A stretch of DNA of 39,134 bases from an uncultured Clostridia bacterium (GTDB taxonomy: Bacteria; Bacillota; Clostridia; TANB77; CAG-508): the NCBI GenBank assembly GCA_947589015.1, contig CANPZF010000017.1:1-39134 (forward strand), written 5' to 3'. The notes beneath the pieces are model-generated. The model was not told the origin of the DNA. It was given only the letters and a program-made list of their open reading frames with translations, and searched no databases. Numbering within the stretch: position 1 is the first letter of the stretch; every line of letters begins with the position of its first letter. Shown in pieces: positions 1 to 7,880 of this stretch. The translations under genes were made by a program, and so were the position numbers.

Positions 1-72
1 CTTGCGGTTTTGGAATAACTTTAAAACGATAAAGAGTCAAAGTCATGTGCCTTACCGCTTGGCTACAGCCCA
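1..72 (-). pseudogene. tRNA-Gln(TTG), recognisable only in its 5' half
   Basis: The minus strand from 72 downward carries a convincing tRNA-Gln 5' half: acceptor TGGGCTG, D arm GCC/GGC around AAGCGGTAA, and an anticodon loop CTTTGAC with anticodon TTG. Beyond the loop the match is lost. The anticodon stem does not close, no TTCGA-type T loop is visible, and the last bases do not pair with the acceptor. It is either a truncated or disrupted tRNA or a misjoined contig edge, since it lies at position 1. The tRNA-His upstream on the same strand fits a small tRNA cluster. Confidence 0.45.
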
Positions 73-98
73 ATATAAAATTACTTAAAGTAATTAAA

Positions 99-176
99 TG
101 GGGTGGAAGATGGGACTCGAACCCACGATCTCCAGTGCCACAAACTGGCGCGTTAACCAGCTACGCCACATCCACC
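99..176 (-). tRNA. tRNA-His (GTG), CCA encoded
   Basis: The fold is a complete cloverleaf. The anticodon arm CCAGT/ACTGG encloses loop TTGTGGC with anticodon GTG, and the T arm GTGGG/CCCAT encloses TTCGAGT. An extra G at the 5' end (176) faces discriminator C at 102; this G-1:C73 pair is the histidine identity hallmark. CCA is encoded at 99-101. The acceptor GTGGATG/CTTCCAC has one T-T mismatch. It is upstream of, and co-oriented with, the tRNA-Gln remnant. Confidence 0.95.
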
Positions 177-314
177 ATCGTCCATATATGTTACTTCCAT
201 TAAGCACATTTAATATTTTAACCTATTTATACCCCATTTGTCAACTACTTTTTATCAATTTATTAATTTTTATGTTACCACCCGTTGCAATTCACAGTCA
301 TATCTGTTTTTATA

Positions 315-1115
315 TTATTCAACTACTAAAGCATTTGGATCTATTCCATATTGTTTATATATCCAGCTTGTATAATCAAAAGGTGTTAAAGTTTCTGGTA
401 AACCATAATCTACACCATATGTTTCTACTTTTAATGATGTTATTACAGGAGGATTAACAGGAGTACTAACTTCTGCATTTGCAGAACCTTCTTCCCCTTC
501 TTCTGTATCTGGTGCTTTTACTTCTATTCCTTCTATATTATGTACTACATCCATTCCTTCTATAACTTTACCAAAAGATGTATAATATCCATTTAAAGAT
601 GCACTTTCTTTTGTCATAATAAAAAATTGTGAACTTCCAGAATTATATGATTCTTCTAATAGAAATGATGAATATTGACTATAATCACTTCTAGCCATAG
701 CTAAAACTCCCTCTTCAAATTTTAATGTATTTTTAACTCCATTAGCTAAAAATTCACCTTTAATATTATAAGCTGTTTCTTCTCCACCATCTTTTAAATC
801 TGAAATATTTGCTGAACCTGTTCCATCTCCGTTTTTATCTCCACCTTGTATCATAAAATCTTTTATTACTCTATGAAAAGTTAATCCATCATAAAATCCT
901 CTATTAGCTAATGCTACAAAATTTGCTACAGTCTCTGGTGCTAGTTCTGGATATAATTCCATTTTTATTGTTCCAAATCCTTGAACTTCCATTGTTGCAA
1001 TTGGATTTTTCACCTCCATAGTTGCTTTTTTATAATATCCATATCCTACTCCTGCTATTAATACTATTACCAATATTAACGCAATTATCCAAATTATATT
1101 TTTTGCTTTTTCCAT
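315..1115 (-). CDS. Membrane-anchored cyclophilin-type peptidyl-prolyl isomerase
   Basis: This is a cyclophilin peptidyl-prolyl cis-trans isomerase held on the outer face of the membrane by an N-terminal anchor. Residues 7-27 form one hydrophobic helix, and the cyclophilin domain covers roughly residues 45-215. The catalytic block FHRVIKDFMIQGGD (about 80-93) keeps the Arg, Phe and Gln expected of active enzymes, and SQFFIM follows. The ATG start is chosen over an in-frame TTG seven codons upstream because the AAAGGA ribosome site lies between them. The acidic, Ser-rich insert near residue 205 and the C-terminal tail are outside the core fold. The likely role is folding of exported proteins. 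Confidence 0.9.
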   Translation of the reverse strand: MEKAKNIIWIIALILVIVLIAGVGYGYYKKATMEVKNPIATMEVQGFGTIKMELYPELAPETVANFVALANRGFYDGLTFHRVIKDFMIQGGDKNGDGTGSANISDLKDGGEETAYNIKGEFLANGVKNTLKFEEGVLAMARSDYSQYSSFLLEESYNSGSSQFFIMTKESASLNGYYTSFGKVIEGMDVVHNIEGIEVKAPDTEEGEEGSANAEVSTPVNPPVITSLKVETYGVDYGLPETLTPFDYTSWIYKQYGIDPNALVVE

Positions 1116-1152
1116 TTTTATTACATTCCTTTCCAAGGCACAAATCTTGATA

Positions 1153-1181
1153 AATAATATCCAAATTTTAGATATTATTCC
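1153..1181 (-). terminator. Possible weak terminator after disA
   Basis: A 9-bp stem (AATAATATC/GATATTATT) lies just past the disA stop, but only a weak T-rich run follows. It may be a poor terminator or a processing hairpin before the cyclophilin gene. Confidence 0.35.
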
Positions 1182-1222
1182 ATCTTGCTTTCCTCGCCTC
1201 TCTTTTTATTATTTATTAAATA

Positions 1223-2311
1223 TTAAAAAATATTATCAAATACAAACTGTTCTTGCATTCTTCTTAATGCCTGCTTTATAGCTTTTGCTCTTACCTCACC
1301 AATTCCTTCTACATCATCTAGACTTTCTATATCTGCTGCCAATATATGTTGAAATGATTTAAATGACTCTACTAAATTTTCTACTATGTTTGTAGGCATC
1401 CTTGGTATTTTGTTTAATATACGATATCCTCTTGTGTAAACACCAACTTCATCATAATTATCAAAATTTTCATATCCTAATAATTTTGCAATTACATATT
1501 CTTTAGATAAGTCTTCATATGATAATTCTGCTAATTTTTCTATAATACTTTCTGGCGTTTTTAAGTTTCTCTTATTTCTATTAGTTACCATATAATCTTT
1601 TATTATCAGCATTTCTTCCTTTTCTAATCCACCTATTAGTTCTTCTAACTGCATATTTACTAGACGTCCATCTTCTCCCAATTCTGATATTTGCCTTTGT
1701 ATTTCTTCAACAATTCTCATTACTTTTTCTGCTCTTTGTATTACTACTAAAACATTTTGTAATGTTACTATATCATTAAATTCATATTCATTCAATACAT
1801 TTAGTTTATTATCAAATACTTTTTTGTATTTTTCTAAAGTTTGTATTGCTTGATTAGCTTTATTTAGCACAACTTCTGTATCTTCTAAAATATATCTATC
1901 ATTTCCTTTAAATACTGTTATTATACTTCTTCTTTGAGATATACTAATTACTAATTCTCCAGTTTGTTTTGCTGTTCTTTCTGCTGTTCTATGCCTTGTT
2001 CCTGTTTCAGATGTTGCAATTTCATGTGACGGTATTAACTGTGCATTAGCATATAATATTTTTTTTAAATCTCCACTTAAAACTATTGCTCCATCCATTT
2101 TTGCTAATTCATATAATTTAGAAGAAGTATAATCTTCATTTATAGTAAATCCACCATCTACTACTTCTTTTATAACATCATCATTATCTGTAATTAGTAA
2201 TAATGCTCCTGTCTTGGCTCTTAGAATATTTTCTAATCCATTTCTTATAGGGGTTCCTGGTGCTATTAGCTTTAAAATTTGTGTTATACTATTTTCTTCT
2301 TTATTTCTCAA
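1223..2311 (-). CDS. disA: DisA, diadenylate cyclase / DNA integrity scanning protein
   Basis: DisA makes cyclic di-AMP from two ATP and scans DNA for branched intermediates. The N-terminal DAC domain has the DGA motif at 73-75 and GTRHR at 104-108, both needed for the cyclase. A helical linker follows, and the C-terminus carries a helix-hairpin-helix DNA-binding segment (about 325-350, VEGIGEVRAKAI). Length (362 aa) is normal. The start is TTG, 7 nt after AAGGGAG. It lies 36 nt downstream of radA, the usual Firmicutes neighbour. RadA and DisA are known to act together at recombination intermediates, so co-transcription makes sense. Confidence 0.97.
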   Translation of the reverse strand: MRNKEENSITQILKLIAPGTPIRNGLENILRAKTGALLLITDNDDVIKEVVDGGFTINEDYTSSKLYELAKMDGAIVLSGDLKKILYANAQLIPSHEIATSETGTRHRTAERTAKQTGELVISISQRRSIITVFKGNDRYILEDTEVVLNKANQAIQTLEKYKKVFDNKLNVLNEYEFNDIVTLQNVLVVIQRAEKVMRIVEEIQRQISELGEDGRLVNMQLEELIGGLEKEEMLIIKDYMVTNRNKRNLKTPESIIEKLAELSYEDLSKEYVIAKLLGYENFDNYDEVGVYTRGYRILNKIPRMPTNIVENLVESFKSFQHILAADIESLDDVEGIGEVRAKAIKQALRRMQEQFVFDNIF

Positions 2312-2347
2312 GAGTTTTCTCCCTTCTAAGTAGTCTAATAAATATTT

Positions 2348-3704
2348 TTATTTAATTCCTATTTTTTTCATAGCTTCATTTATATTCTTGACCCCTATTA
2401 TATCTAATTTATAACTTTCTTTCAATACTTTTTTATTACTTTCTGGAATTATACAAGTTTTAAATCCTAATTTTTCTGCTTCTTTCAATCTTTTTTCTAT
2501 TAAATTGATTCTTCTTACTTCTCCAGTTAAACCAACTTCTCCTATAATTACCATATCTTTAGGTATTGGTATATTTCTATATATAGATGCTGTTGCCATA
2601 ATAATTCCTAAATCTATAGAAGGTTCATTTATTTTTATTCCTCCTACTATGTTTAAATAAATGTCTTGAGAGCTTAACATCATTCCTCCCTTTTTCTCTA
2701 AAACTGCTATTAATAGTGCTAATCTATTGTAATCTGTTCCATCTGCAGTTCTCCTTGGCACTGCTGTAACTGTTGTAGTTGTTAAAGCTTGTATTTCAAC
2801 TAGTATTGGTCTTGTTCCTTCTATTGCTGTAACTATGCATGACCCTGCTGGATTATCATCTCTTTCTGATATTAGTATATCTGATGGATTTTTTATTTCG
2901 CACATTCCTTCATTTTTCATTTCAAACATTCCAATTTCATTTGTAGATCCAAATCTGTTTTTTACTCCTCTTAAAATACGATATGAAAAATATCTTTCTC
3001 CTTCTAGATATAATACCGTGTCTACCATATGCTCTAATACTCTTGGTCCTGCTATATTTCCTTCCTTTGTTACATGTCCTATTATAATAGTTGTAATTGC
3101 TCGTGATTTACATACTCTCATAACTTGTGATGTTATTTCTCTTACTTGGCTAACACTTCCAGCTGCTGCTGTTATTTCTTCTGAATACATTGTTTGAATT
3201 GAATCTATAATAACTAATTTAGGATTTATATTTATAATTGCTTGATTAACTATGTCTATATCTGTCTCTCCTAAAAATAATATTTCGTCATTATTAATTC
3301 CTAATCTATCTGCTCTTAATTTTATTTGTTCTGCTGATTCTTCTCCAGAAACATATAAGACTTTTCCTTCTCCTTTTACTTTATCACATATTTGAAGAAT
3401 TAATGTTGATTTTCCTATTCCTGGTTCTCCTCCGTAACAATATAAGAGACCCTTTTACTAGTCCTCCGCCTAATACCCTATCTAATTCTCCAAATCCTGT
3501 TGAACTTCTTATTGTTTCTTTTGCTTCATATGAATTTAGTTTTTGTGGTGTATTAGTTATTTCTTTTTTTAATTTATCTTTACTTTCTACTATTTTTTGT
3601 TCATAGAAACTATTCCAACTGTTACATGCTGGACATTTTCCTAACCATTTTGTAGATTCATTACCACATTCACTACATACAAATATTGTTTTACTTTTTG
3701 CCAT
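2348..3704 (-). CDS. radA: RadA/Sms recombination ATPase, read through a +1 shift at CGG
   Basis: RadA promotes branch migration and processing of recombination intermediates. The N-terminal zinc finger has cysteines 10, 13, 24 and 27. The Walker A GGEPGIGKST (91-100), Walker B LVIIDS, the KNRFG signature (about 248-252) and the C-terminal Lon-like domain are all present, but in two frames. Zero frame reads GSLILL and then CGG at 3434-3432 and ends at 3384. Dropping the C at 3434 restores Walker A and an open frame to 2348, giving 451 aa, a normal RadA length. The RBS AGAAAGG precedes the ATG. No other lesion is seen. It may be a recoded gene, a fresh pseudogene or a sequencing error; the four similar sites in this window favour recoding. 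Confidence 0.9.
3432..3434 (-). other. CGG +1 shift site 1 (radA)
   Basis: The coding strand reads TTG TTA CGG AGG AGA in zero frame. Skipping the C at 3434 gives TTG TTA (C) GGA GGA GAA, that is L-L-G-G-E, matching the RadA Walker A alignment with no residue gained or lost. Confidence 0.8.
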
Positions 3705-3752
3705 TTTTTTCCTTTCTAATCAAACTTCATACTTTTCTATATTCCAAAATCT

Positions 3753-3793
3753 AAAAAATAACTTTTATTATTTCTAATAAAAGTTATTTTTCT
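3753..3793 (-). terminator. Strong intrinsic terminator after the 114-aa gene
   Basis: A near-perfect stem of about 16 bp (AAAATAACTTTTATTA and its complement, 4-nt loop) is followed on the minus strand by a T run. It ends the 3801-4145 transcript before radA and is nearly symmetric, so it could work both ways. Confidence 0.85.
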
Positions 3794-3800
3794 TTTGTTA

Positions 3801-4145
3801 TTAATTCTTAGCTTTGAATGTAACATCTTGAAATAAGAAATCATGTACTTTTTTCCATGTAATTTCTTGATGTAAAAATTCATTAATTTCATCTTCTACC
3901 TTTTGTTGATATGGTGTCAATTCTACTTTTATTTCTTTGTTCCAATCAATTTCTTGTAACCAGAAAGCTTTAAATTTACTCCAAAATCCTGTTTTTGTTG
4001 GTAAACTTTTTGAATTATTAACCCATGTATTTCCTTTTACATCAGAATTACCATATGTTTGATTATTATTTCCTTCTCCATTATTGTCAAAATTAATACC
4101 ACCAAAAACTCCTGTTACATTATTTCCTTCATTAAACTCTGCCAT
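3801..4145 (-). CDS. Unknown 114-aa protein with three F-x-x-Q-[ED]-x-x-[WF] repeats
   Basis: I do not recognise this family. The first 50 residues are Asn/Gly-rich and probably disordered. The rest holds three copies of a short motif: FWLQEIDW (61-68), FLHQEITW (90-97) and FLFQDVTF (103-110), separated by charged helical stretches. There is no signal peptide or membrane helix. It stands alone, with its own sigma-A promoter, a strong RBS (AAAGGAGG) and a terminator, which suggests a well-expressed monocistronic gene. The repeats could be amphipathic docking segments that bind a common partner; this is inference from the pattern only. Confidence 0.8.
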   Translation of the reverse strand: MAEFNEGNNVTGVFGGINFDNNGEGNNNQTYGNSDVKGNTWVNNSKSLPTKTGFWSKFKAFWLQEIDWNKEIKVELTPYQQKVEDEINEFLHQEITWKKVHDFLFQDVTFKAKN

Positions 4146-4187
4146 TTTTTATTCCTCCTTTGTAATTTAAATAACTTTTTCTATTTA

Positions 4188-4216
4188 TTTATACTATATT
4201 CTACTTCAATAATCAA
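4188..4216 (-). promoter_or_regulatory. Sigma-A promoter for the 114-aa gene
   Basis: On the minus strand, -35 TTGATT and -10 TATAAA are separated by 17 nt, about 45 nt before the start codon. Confidence 0.7.
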
Positions 4217-4270
4217 GTAATTTCCATATTTTTTATATTAAAAGTTTGTTACATTTTTGTTACATAAAAA

Positions 4271-5591
4271 TTACATATATTGCACTATTATACTTTCTGT
4301 ATCTGCCTCAATGCATTTAGCTTCTATCATTTTATTTTCAAGATTTTCATTTGTTTTAATACATGCTAATATATAATTTGAAGTATGCCCTTTGCATATT
4401 CCATTTTTTTGTTCTTCAAATAAAACTTGTACTGTTTTTTCTATATAACTTTCATTATATTTTCTTTGATTTTCATTCGATAATTCTATTAATTTTTTAC
4501 TTCTTATTTCTTTTATTTGTGCATCAATCTGTCCATTCATTTGAGCTGCTTTTGTTCCTTTTCTTTGCGAATATTTAAATATATGCATTTTATAAAAATT
4601 TATTTCTTTTAAAAATTTGTAAGTTTTTTCAAATTCTTGTTCACTTTCTTGAGGAAATCCTACTATAATATCTGTTGTTAATATAACATCTTCATAATTT
4701 TTTCTTAATAATGTTACTATGTTTCTAAATTGTTCCGTTGTATATCTTCTGTTCATTCTTTTCAAAGTATCATCACATCCGCTTTGCAATGATAAATGAA
4801 AATGATGACATATCTTTTCTAGTTTTTTTAGTCTTTGCAAAAATTTTTCATCTATTAATAATGGTTCTATTGAACCTAGTCTAATTCTCTCTATTCCTTC
4901 TATCTCATTTATTTTTTCTAATAAGTCTATTAACTTATATTCTTCTTTAAAATCCTTGCCATATGATGCAATATGTATTCCTGTAATAACTACTTCTTTT
5001 ATACCTTTATTAGCTATTTGGGTTATTTCTGAAATTATATTTTCTGGCTTTCTACTTCTTACTCTACCTCTTGCATATGGAATAATACAATACGTACAAA
5101 ATCTATCACATCCATCTTGTATTTTTATTACTGCCCTCGTTTTTTCTGTATAAATAGTATTCCCTAATTCAACAAATTCTTTTTGATTCATTACATCTTC
5201 TGTATTTATAATTTTCTTTCTATCTGATATATAATTTTCTACATATTTAACTATTTCTTTTTTCTCATTGTTTCCCAATATTAAATCGATTTCTTCTATT
5301 TGTTCTACTTCTTTTGGGGCTACTTGTACATAACATCCTACTGCCACTATAATTGCCTCTGGATTTAATTCTTTTACTCTTCTTAACATTTGTCTTGATT
5401 TTCTATCTGACATATTTGTTACTGTACAGGTGTTTACAATATATATGTCTGCTTTTTGTGTAGCTTGTTTTATTTCATATCCTTTTTGAATGAATTGCTC
5501 TGTCATAGCATTTGTTTCATATTGATTGACTTTACAACCGTAATGTAATAATTGCTACTGTTCCTTTTACATTTTTTTCTTCATATTTCAT
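4271..5591 (-). CDS. mtaB: MtaB-type tRNA-t6A37 methylthiotransferase, read through a +1 shift at CGG
   Basis: This radical-SAM enzyme converts t6A37 to ms2t6A37 in tRNAs reading ANN codons. The radical-SAM cysteines are at about 161, 165 and 168 (DRFCTYC), and a TRAM-like domain closes the C-terminus. The auxiliary-cluster domain needs three cysteines: C55 (NTCTVT), C86 (VGCYV) and C19 in LGCKVNQYET. C19 is encoded only after a +1 shift at CGG (5540-5538); zero frame stops two codons later. Without the shift the protein would start at an internal ATG and lack that Cys. With the shift it is 439 aa, a normal length. NTCTVT..SDRKSRQ points to MtaB rather than MiaB. The exact upstream ATG is uncertain; an in-frame ATG also lies six codons earlier. 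Confidence 0.9.
5538..5540 (-). other. CGG +1 shift site 2 (mtaB)
   Basis: Zero frame is ACA TTA CGG TTG TAA. Skipping the C at 5540 gives ACA TTA (C) GGT TGT AAA, that is T-L-G-C-K, the conserved N-terminal motif of the family with its Fe-S cluster cysteine. Confidence 0.8.
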
Positions 5592-5702
5592 GTTATAGCC
5601 TACTTTCATTTTTTTATTAAGAATCCCTGTTACAAGATAATGCTTTAAAAATTAGCTATGAAAATGCTTATATATTAATATATTTTGCCAAAAATATACA
5701 AT

Positions 5703-5731
5703 TTGAATTTTATGTAAATATGTGGTATAAT
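5703..5731 (+). promoter_or_regulatory. Sigma-A promoter of the foreign-looking cassette
   Basis: TTGAAT and TATAAT with a 17-nt spacer, about 70 nt before the 5802 start. It is AT-rich and host-like, unlike the gene it drives. Confidence 0.75.
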
Positions 5732-5801
5732 ATAATTGTACCGAAAAATTTTATTTCATGCATTGGCTCTAGGTTTATAGAACCAGAAAGGAGATTTAAC
5801 T

Positions 5802-6128
5802 ATGACATCATTAAAAGTTATGGCGAATAAAGAACTCGCCAAAAGACATTCCATCGCGGTAAAACACGATCTGAAGCAATGTCGGGAGGCATTACGCCTC
5901 ATAAGGAGACAGATAAAGCAGAACGGATTACGCACTGTACAGATTGACAGATCTATAAAAGACCTTACAATCATTCGTGATCAGTACGGCAAAGAGTTTG
6001 CTCGTTTTCCTGGTGAAGACCTTGCAAATATCGGAAGGCTCCTTGTGAGCAACGGCGCAACGCGAGAGTTCGAACCCTTTAGCTTTAACCGAACTGACTG
6101 GAATGGAATAACCCGATATAATTTTTAA
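5802..6128 (+). CDS. Unknown 108-aa protein of foreign base composition
   Basis: I do not recognise the protein. It is basic and probably helical for the first 70 residues (many Arg/Lys and Gln), with no signal peptide or membrane helix. It ends in an aromatic, Asn-rich tail. Start is ATG after GAAAGGAG. Codon use is unlike all neighbours: CTG, CGC, CGG, CTC, GCG, GCC and CAG are frequent, where native genes use A/T-ending codons and AGA. It lies on the opposite strand with its own promoter and a GC-rich terminator, so it looks like a self-contained acquired cassette. Codon 28 (5883-5885) is an in-frame CGG. If CGG shifts +1 here as elsewhere in the window, the product would end at 5902-5904 after about 33 residues. 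Confidence 0.7.
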   Translation: MTSLKVMANKELAKRHSIAVKHDLKQCREALRLIRRQIKQNGLRTVQIDRSIKDLTIIRDQYGKEFARFPGEDLANIGRLLVSNGATREFEPFSFNRTDWNGITRYNF

Positions 6129-6135
6129 GTCTTTA

Positions 6136-6168
6136 GGTTGCGGCAACTTGCCGCGACCGCTATTTTTT
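6136..6168 (+). terminator. GC-rich intrinsic terminator of the cassette
   Basis: The stem GGTTGCGGC/GCCGCGACC with a 5-nt loop is followed by seven Ts. It is much richer in GC than other terminators here, consistent with arrival together with the 5802 gene. Confidence 0.9.
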
Positions 6169-6191
6169 TATGACTTTTTTAATATTTTATA

Positions 6192-7202
6192 TTATTTTCC
6201 TTGTTTTCCTTCTAATGTATCTAAATTATCTAATGCTTTTCCTGTTCCCAATGCCACACAAGAAACCGTATCTTGTGCTATCATCACATTAATTCCAGTT
6301 TTTTCTTGTAATAGTTTATCTAGTCCATCAACTAAGCATCCCCCACCTGTCATATATATTCCTTTGTCACTAATATCTGCTGCAAGTTCTGGAGGTGTTC
6401 TTTCTAATACTGAATGTACTGCATCAACAATCATCATTGCTGGTTCTATTAGTGCTTCTAACATCTCACTAGAATGTACTTTCAATGTTTTTGGAAGCCC
6501 TGTTATCAAATCTCTTCCTCTTATATCCATTTCTGAATCTTGAATTTTTGGATAAACACAGCCTATATTTACTTTCAAATCTTCTGCTGTTCTTTCTCCT
6601 ATCATTATGTTGTGTTTTTTCTTTATATATCTTACTATATACTCGTCAAATTTATCTCCTGCAACTTTTAATGAAGTGCTTACTACAGATCCACCTAAAG
6701 ATATAACCGCTATATCTGTAGTTCCTCCCCCTATATCCACTACCATATTTCCACATGGTTTTGATATATCAATTCCTGCTCCTATTGCTGCTGCTATTGG
6801 CTCTTCTATTAGGTATACTTTTCTTGCTCCAGCTTGTGATGCAGCATCTATTACTGCTTTTTTTTCTACTTCTGTAACTTGCGAAGGTATACATATCATA
6901 ATTCTAGGTGAAAATATAAATTTTCCACAAACTTTATTTATAAAATGTTTCAGCATTTTTTCTGTTACAGTATAATCTGATATAACACCATCTCTTAATG
7001 GTCTTGTAGCTACAATATTTCCTGGTGTTCTTCCTAACATTCTTCTAGCTTCTTGTCCTACTGCTAAAACTTCTCCTGTATTATTATCAACAGCAACTAC
7101 TGAAGGTTCTCTTAATACAATTCCCTTACCTTTTACATATGCAATTACTGTAGCAGTTCCTAAATCTATTCCAATATCTTGACCCAAACCAAACTTAAAC
7201 AT
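6192..7202 (-). CDS. mreB: MreB-family rod-shape actin homologue
   Basis: MreB polymerises under the membrane and directs lateral cell-wall synthesis. The phosphate-1 motif GIDLGTATV is near residue 11, the adenosine/phosphate-2 region reads MVVDIGGGTTDIAVISLGG, and MTGGG closes the nucleotide site. Length (336 aa) is typical. The N-terminal MFKFGLGQDIGIDLGTA is typical of the MreB/Mbl group; the paralogue cannot be decided. MreC/MreD do not follow, so this is a stand-alone copy, downstream of a lytic transglycosylase that also acts on peptidoglycan. RBS GAAAGG precedes the ATG. Confidence 0.95.
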   Translation of the reverse strand: MFKFGLGQDIGIDLGTATVIAYVKGKGIVLREPSVVAVDNNTGEVLAVGQEARRMLGRTPGNIVATRPLRDGVISDYTVTEKMLKHFINKVCGKFIFSPRIMICIPSQVTEVEKKAVIDAASQAGARKVYLIEEPIAAAIGAGIDISKPCGNMVVDIGGGTTDIAVISLGGSVVSTSLKVAGDKFDEYIVRYIKKKHNIMIGERTAEDLKVNIGCVYPKIQDSEMDIRGRDLITGLPKTLKVHSSEMLEALIEPAMMIVDAVHSVLERTPPELAADISDKGIYMTGGGCLVDGLDKLLQEKTGINVMIAQDTVSCVALGTGKALDNLDTLEGKQGK

Positions 7203-7289
7203 TTATAAATCTTACCTTTCAATTATGATTTTTGATTACAATTATGTTACGATTATATTACAATTGTGTAAAATTGACAAGTGTCTTTT

Positions 7290-7856
7290 TTAATTTTCAT
7301 ACAATTCTTTATAAATATTATAATCTCTAAGAATTTTCCTAACATAATTATTAGTTTCTTTATATGGTATATTCTCTATGTTTGAACCGTCTGGTTTTAT
7401 AATTTGTTTCTCTATCCAATTGTCCACTGTTCCTATTCCTGCATTATATGCAGCTAATGATACTTCTACATTATTATATCTTTCTAATAAAATTGATAAA
7501 TATTTTGTTCCAATATTAATATTATTTTCTGGTTTTAAGAGTTCTTCTCTTAAATTTAAAAAATCTATTCCTACACCTGATTTTCTTGCAATATCTTCTG
7601 CTGTTTCTTCCATTATTTGCATTAATCCAATAGCACCTTTGTTTGAAATTGCTTTTTCCTCAAAATTACTTTCAGCTTTCATTAATGCATAAATTAGATA
7701 TTCATCTACTTCATATTTATCCTTATAATTAGTAACAATTTCATCATATCGTTTAGGATAAACTATTTTTAATAAATTGTTTTTGTTTTCTAAAAAAAAT
7801 ATTATTAATAATATAATAAGCATAATAAAAACTAAAAATCTTTTATTTTTTAACAC
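7290..7856 (-). CDS. Membrane-anchored lytic transglycosylase (SLT/GH23)
   Basis: It cleaves the glycan strands of peptidoglycan without hydrolysis. An N-terminal hydrophobic anchor (about residues 7-23) is followed by an SLT domain. The catalytic Glu lies in ALMKAESNFE, followed by the hallmark SNKGAIGLMQIM, and the typical AAYNAGIGTVDNWI block is near the C-terminus. At 188 aa it is a compact Firmicutes form with no LysM or SH3 domain. The start is GTG after AAAGGAAAG. It sits between polA and mreB on the same strand. Confidence 0.92.
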   Translation of the reverse strand: MLKNKRFLVFIMLIILLIIFFLENKNNLLKIVYPKRYDEIVTNYKDKYEVDEYLIYALMKAESNFEEKAISNKGAIGLMQIMEETAEDIARKSGVGIDFLNLREELLKPENNINIGTKYLSILLERYNNVEVSLAAYNAGIGTVDNWIEKQIIKPDGSNIENIPYKETNNYVRKILRDYNIYKELYEN

Positions 7857-7880
7857 TCTATATAATCTTTCCTTTCAATT

